This document shows positions 59,672 to 60,770 of a stretch of 60,770 nucleotides of DNA, in pieces. The notes under the pieces were generated by a model. The model was given only the letters and a program-made list of their open reading frames with translations. It did no database searches and was not told where the DNA came from. A program made the translations under genes and the position numbers. Source of the stretch: Pseudomonadota bacterium (GTDB taxonomy: Bacteria > Pseudomonadota > Alphaproteobacteria > Sphingomonadales > Sphingomonadaceae); the NCBI GenBank assembly GCA_023432995.1, contig JAEZES010000151.1:1-60770 (forward strand). Reading direction: 5' to 3'. Within the stretch, counting starts at the first letter, position 1. Each line of letters begins with the position of its first letter.

Positions 59672-59834
59672 AGCCCTCATCCAAGCTCCGCTAACCGCCT
59701 TCGGCGGTAAGCTGCGCTATCCTTCTCCCACCAGTGGGAGAAGGATAGCGCCGCGCCAGTCCTTCTCCCGTTGACGGGAGAAGGATAGCGAAGGTTAGGT
59801 CCGTCAGGACCTTACCGGAGCTTGAATGAGGGCT
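59672..59834. repeat. nested palindromic element (BIME-like) between rppH and a TPR gene
   Basis: The outer arms AGCCCTCATCCAAGCTCCG (59672-59690) and its inverted copy at 59816-59834 differ by one base. Inside each arm is a small hairpin (CCGCC-TTC-GGCGG on the left, GGTCC-type on the right), then GCTATCCTTCTCCC. A central hairpin CTTCTCCC-ACCA-GTGGGAGAAGG and a second CTTCTCCC...GGGAGAAGG follow. It probably ends transcription from both sides. Confidence 0.7.
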
Positions 59835-59839
59835 GCTCC

Positions 59840-60343
59840 CTAGTTCTGCGTCACCACCGTCGACGGCGAGACCGCCTCGGCGGTCAGCACGGCGGCGTTG
59901 GGGCCGCGCTCGAGCGCGGCGGCGAGCTGGCGGGTCTCGGCGCAGCTGTCGCCGCACAGCGATTCGAGCTGGGCGAGGTTGCGCCGGGCCTTGTCGACCG
60001 CGCCCTTCTCGAGCAGCGCCTCGCCCTCGCCCGAGATCGCGGCGAAGTTGTTCGGATCGCGCTCGAGCGCCTCGCGGTAGTAGTGGATCGCCTTGCCCTG
60101 CAGGCCCTGCGCGCGCGCGGCCTCGGCGAGGTCGAGATAGACCGCGGTGTGCGCCGGATCGACCGCCAGAGCCGCTTCGAAACTGTCGATCGCCGCCTGC
60201 ACCTGCCCCGCGGCAAGCTCGCTGCGGCCCTCGGCGACGAGCGCCGCGGCGCGCGGATCAGGCTGGCGCGCGGCTCCGTAACCGACGCTCGACGTCACCG
60301 CGACAAGCAGGGACAAAGCGGCGGCAGCGGGGGTGTAACGCAT
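59840..60343 (-). CDS. exported TPR-repeat protein
   Basis: A 167-residue protein with a Sec signal peptide (MRYTPAAAALSLLVAVTSSVGYGAA) and three tetratricopeptide repeats: AALVAEGRSELAAGQVQAAIDSFEAALAVDP, TAVYLDLAEAARAQGLQGKAIHYYREALERDP and FAAISGEGEALLEKGAVDKARRNLAQLESL. TPR repeats mediate protein contacts; no specific partner can be named. The ATG at 60343 has a strong AAGGAG RBS; an ATG 22 codons upstream is a shadow. It lies downstream of the RsmB-family gene. Confidence 0.85.
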   Translation of the reverse strand: MRYTPAAAALSLLVAVTSSVGYGAARQPDPRAAALVAEGRSELAAGQVQAAIDSFEAALAVDPAHTAVYLDLAEAARAQGLQGKAIHYYREALERDPNNFAAISGEGEALLEKGAVDKARRNLAQLESLCGDSCAETRQLAAALERGPNAAVLTAEAVSPSTVVTQN

Positions 60344-60405
60344 CAAAAGCTCCTTGAGACCAGTCCCGTCCGGATGGCGTCGTTCAGCCATGAATGCGGA
60401 AGCTA

Positions 60406-60770
60406 TCATGCCTTTTCTAGACGTGCGATGAAAAATCCGTCCGTTCCGTCATGGAACGGTTCGAGCCGCCAACCCTGACCGCGCGGGCGGCCGAGCGGCA
60501 GCGCCGGCGGCTCGGCGCGCCAGCCCGGATGCGCTTCGAGGAAGCTGTCGACCTGCCGAGCGCCCTCCTCGTCGAGCAACGAACAGGTGACGTAGACCAG
60601 CCGCCCTCCCGGGCGGACCAGCGGCGCGGCGACGCCCAGCAGGTGCCGCTGCAGCGCCACCAGGCGCCCCAGTTCGGCTTCGTCGAGCCGCCAGCGCGCC
60701 TCGGGATTGCGCCGCCAGGTGCCGGTGCCCGAGCACGGCGCATCGACCATCACGGCGTCGGCCCGGCCGT
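60406..60770 (-). CDS. RsmB/NOP family RNA methyltransferase, partial (C-terminal part)
   Basis: Only about 120 C-terminal residues are in the window; the gene continues beyond 60770. Visible motifs are VDAPCSGTGTWRRNPEARWR (motif IV with the release-step Cys of PCSG) and LVYVTCSLLDEEGARQV (motif VI with the catalytic Cys of TCS), diagnostic for m5C RNA methyltransferases of the RsmB/NOP2 group. The protein ends HDGTDGFFIARLEKA, a normal family C-terminus. Confidence 0.9.
   Translation of the reverse strand, partial: GRADAVMVDAPCSGTGTWRRNPEARWRLDEAELGRLVALQRHLLGVAAPLVRPGGRLVYVTCSLLDEEGARQVDSFLEAHPGWRAEPPALPLGRPRGQGWRLEPFHDGTDGFFIARLEKA

Noticed and set aside
59680..59830. Possible CRISPR or tandem array in the repeated CCTTCTCCC region
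   Set aside because: The copies are inverted and nested, not evenly spaced direct repeats with unique spacers.

Overview
This window is GC-rich chromosomal DNA from an alphaproteobacterium, most likely a member of the Sphingomonadales (Sphingomonadaceae or Erythrobacteraceae). The placement rests on gene order and protein style: tkt-gap, zapA next to a 6S RNA-like locus and 5-formyltetrahydrofolate cyclo-ligase, a DUF2842 protein, a three-gene branched-chain 2-oxoacid dehydrogenase operon, a two-subunit korAB, and a large exopolysaccharide (EPS) locus of sphingomonad type. This is inference from the sequence; no database was searched. I saw no prophage, insertion-sequence transposase, rRNA operon or CRISPR array.

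Layout. 1-3.1 kb: a REP-like hairpin, then gap and transketolase on the minus strand. 3.2-7.4 kb: a small coiled-coil protein, zapA, lemA, a DUF2207 membrane protein with a poly-Gly tail, a 6S RNA candidate, 5-FTHF cyclo-ligase and a DUF2842 protein. 7.4-10 kb: a PF14907-type nucleotidyltransferase, tRNA-Asp, a small exported protein and a YdeI/OmdA protein. 10-15 kb: the bkd operon (E2, E1-beta, E1-alpha) with a good promoter, thyA and tRNA-Pro.

15-53 kb is mainly a surface-polysaccharide locus, with purF and an SDR gene lying inside it. It holds nucleotide-sugar enzymes (UDP-xylose synthase, UDP-glucuronate 4-epimerase-like, two nucleotide-sugar dehydrogenases, GDP-fucose synthase, further epimerases and a WbpM/CapD dehydratase). 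It has a complete neuB-neuC-neuA nonulosonic (sialic-type) acid cassette. It has assembly genes for a Wzx/Wzy system: a PglC-type phosphoglycosyl transferase, flippase, Wzy-like polymerase, a second O-antigen-ligase-family protein, a Wzc/ExoP BY-kinase and a Wza lipoprotein. It also has at least four glycosyltransferase genes, three methyltransferases, a PhyH dioxygenase, a D-2-hydroxyacid dehydrogenase, an exported beta-helix protein and a PilZ protein close to wza. The reading is: make unusual nucleotide sugars including a CMP-nonulosonate, build and modify a lipid-linked repeat, flip, polymerise, export, with possible cyclic-di-GMP and tyrosine-kinase control.

53-60.8 kb returns to general functions: cyclopropane fatty acid synthase (carrying an in-frame REP-like repeat), a YdjM-type membrane hydrolase, a GxxExxY protein bracketed by inverted repeats, korB-membrane protein-korA in one overlapping operon, RppH, a complex nested palindrome, a TPR protein and the 3' part of an RsmB-family RNA methyltransferase gene. 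The best candidates for something undescribed are the repeat-bracketed GxxExxY unit, the membrane protein wedged between korA and korB, and the nonulosonate cassette with its attached modifying enzymes.
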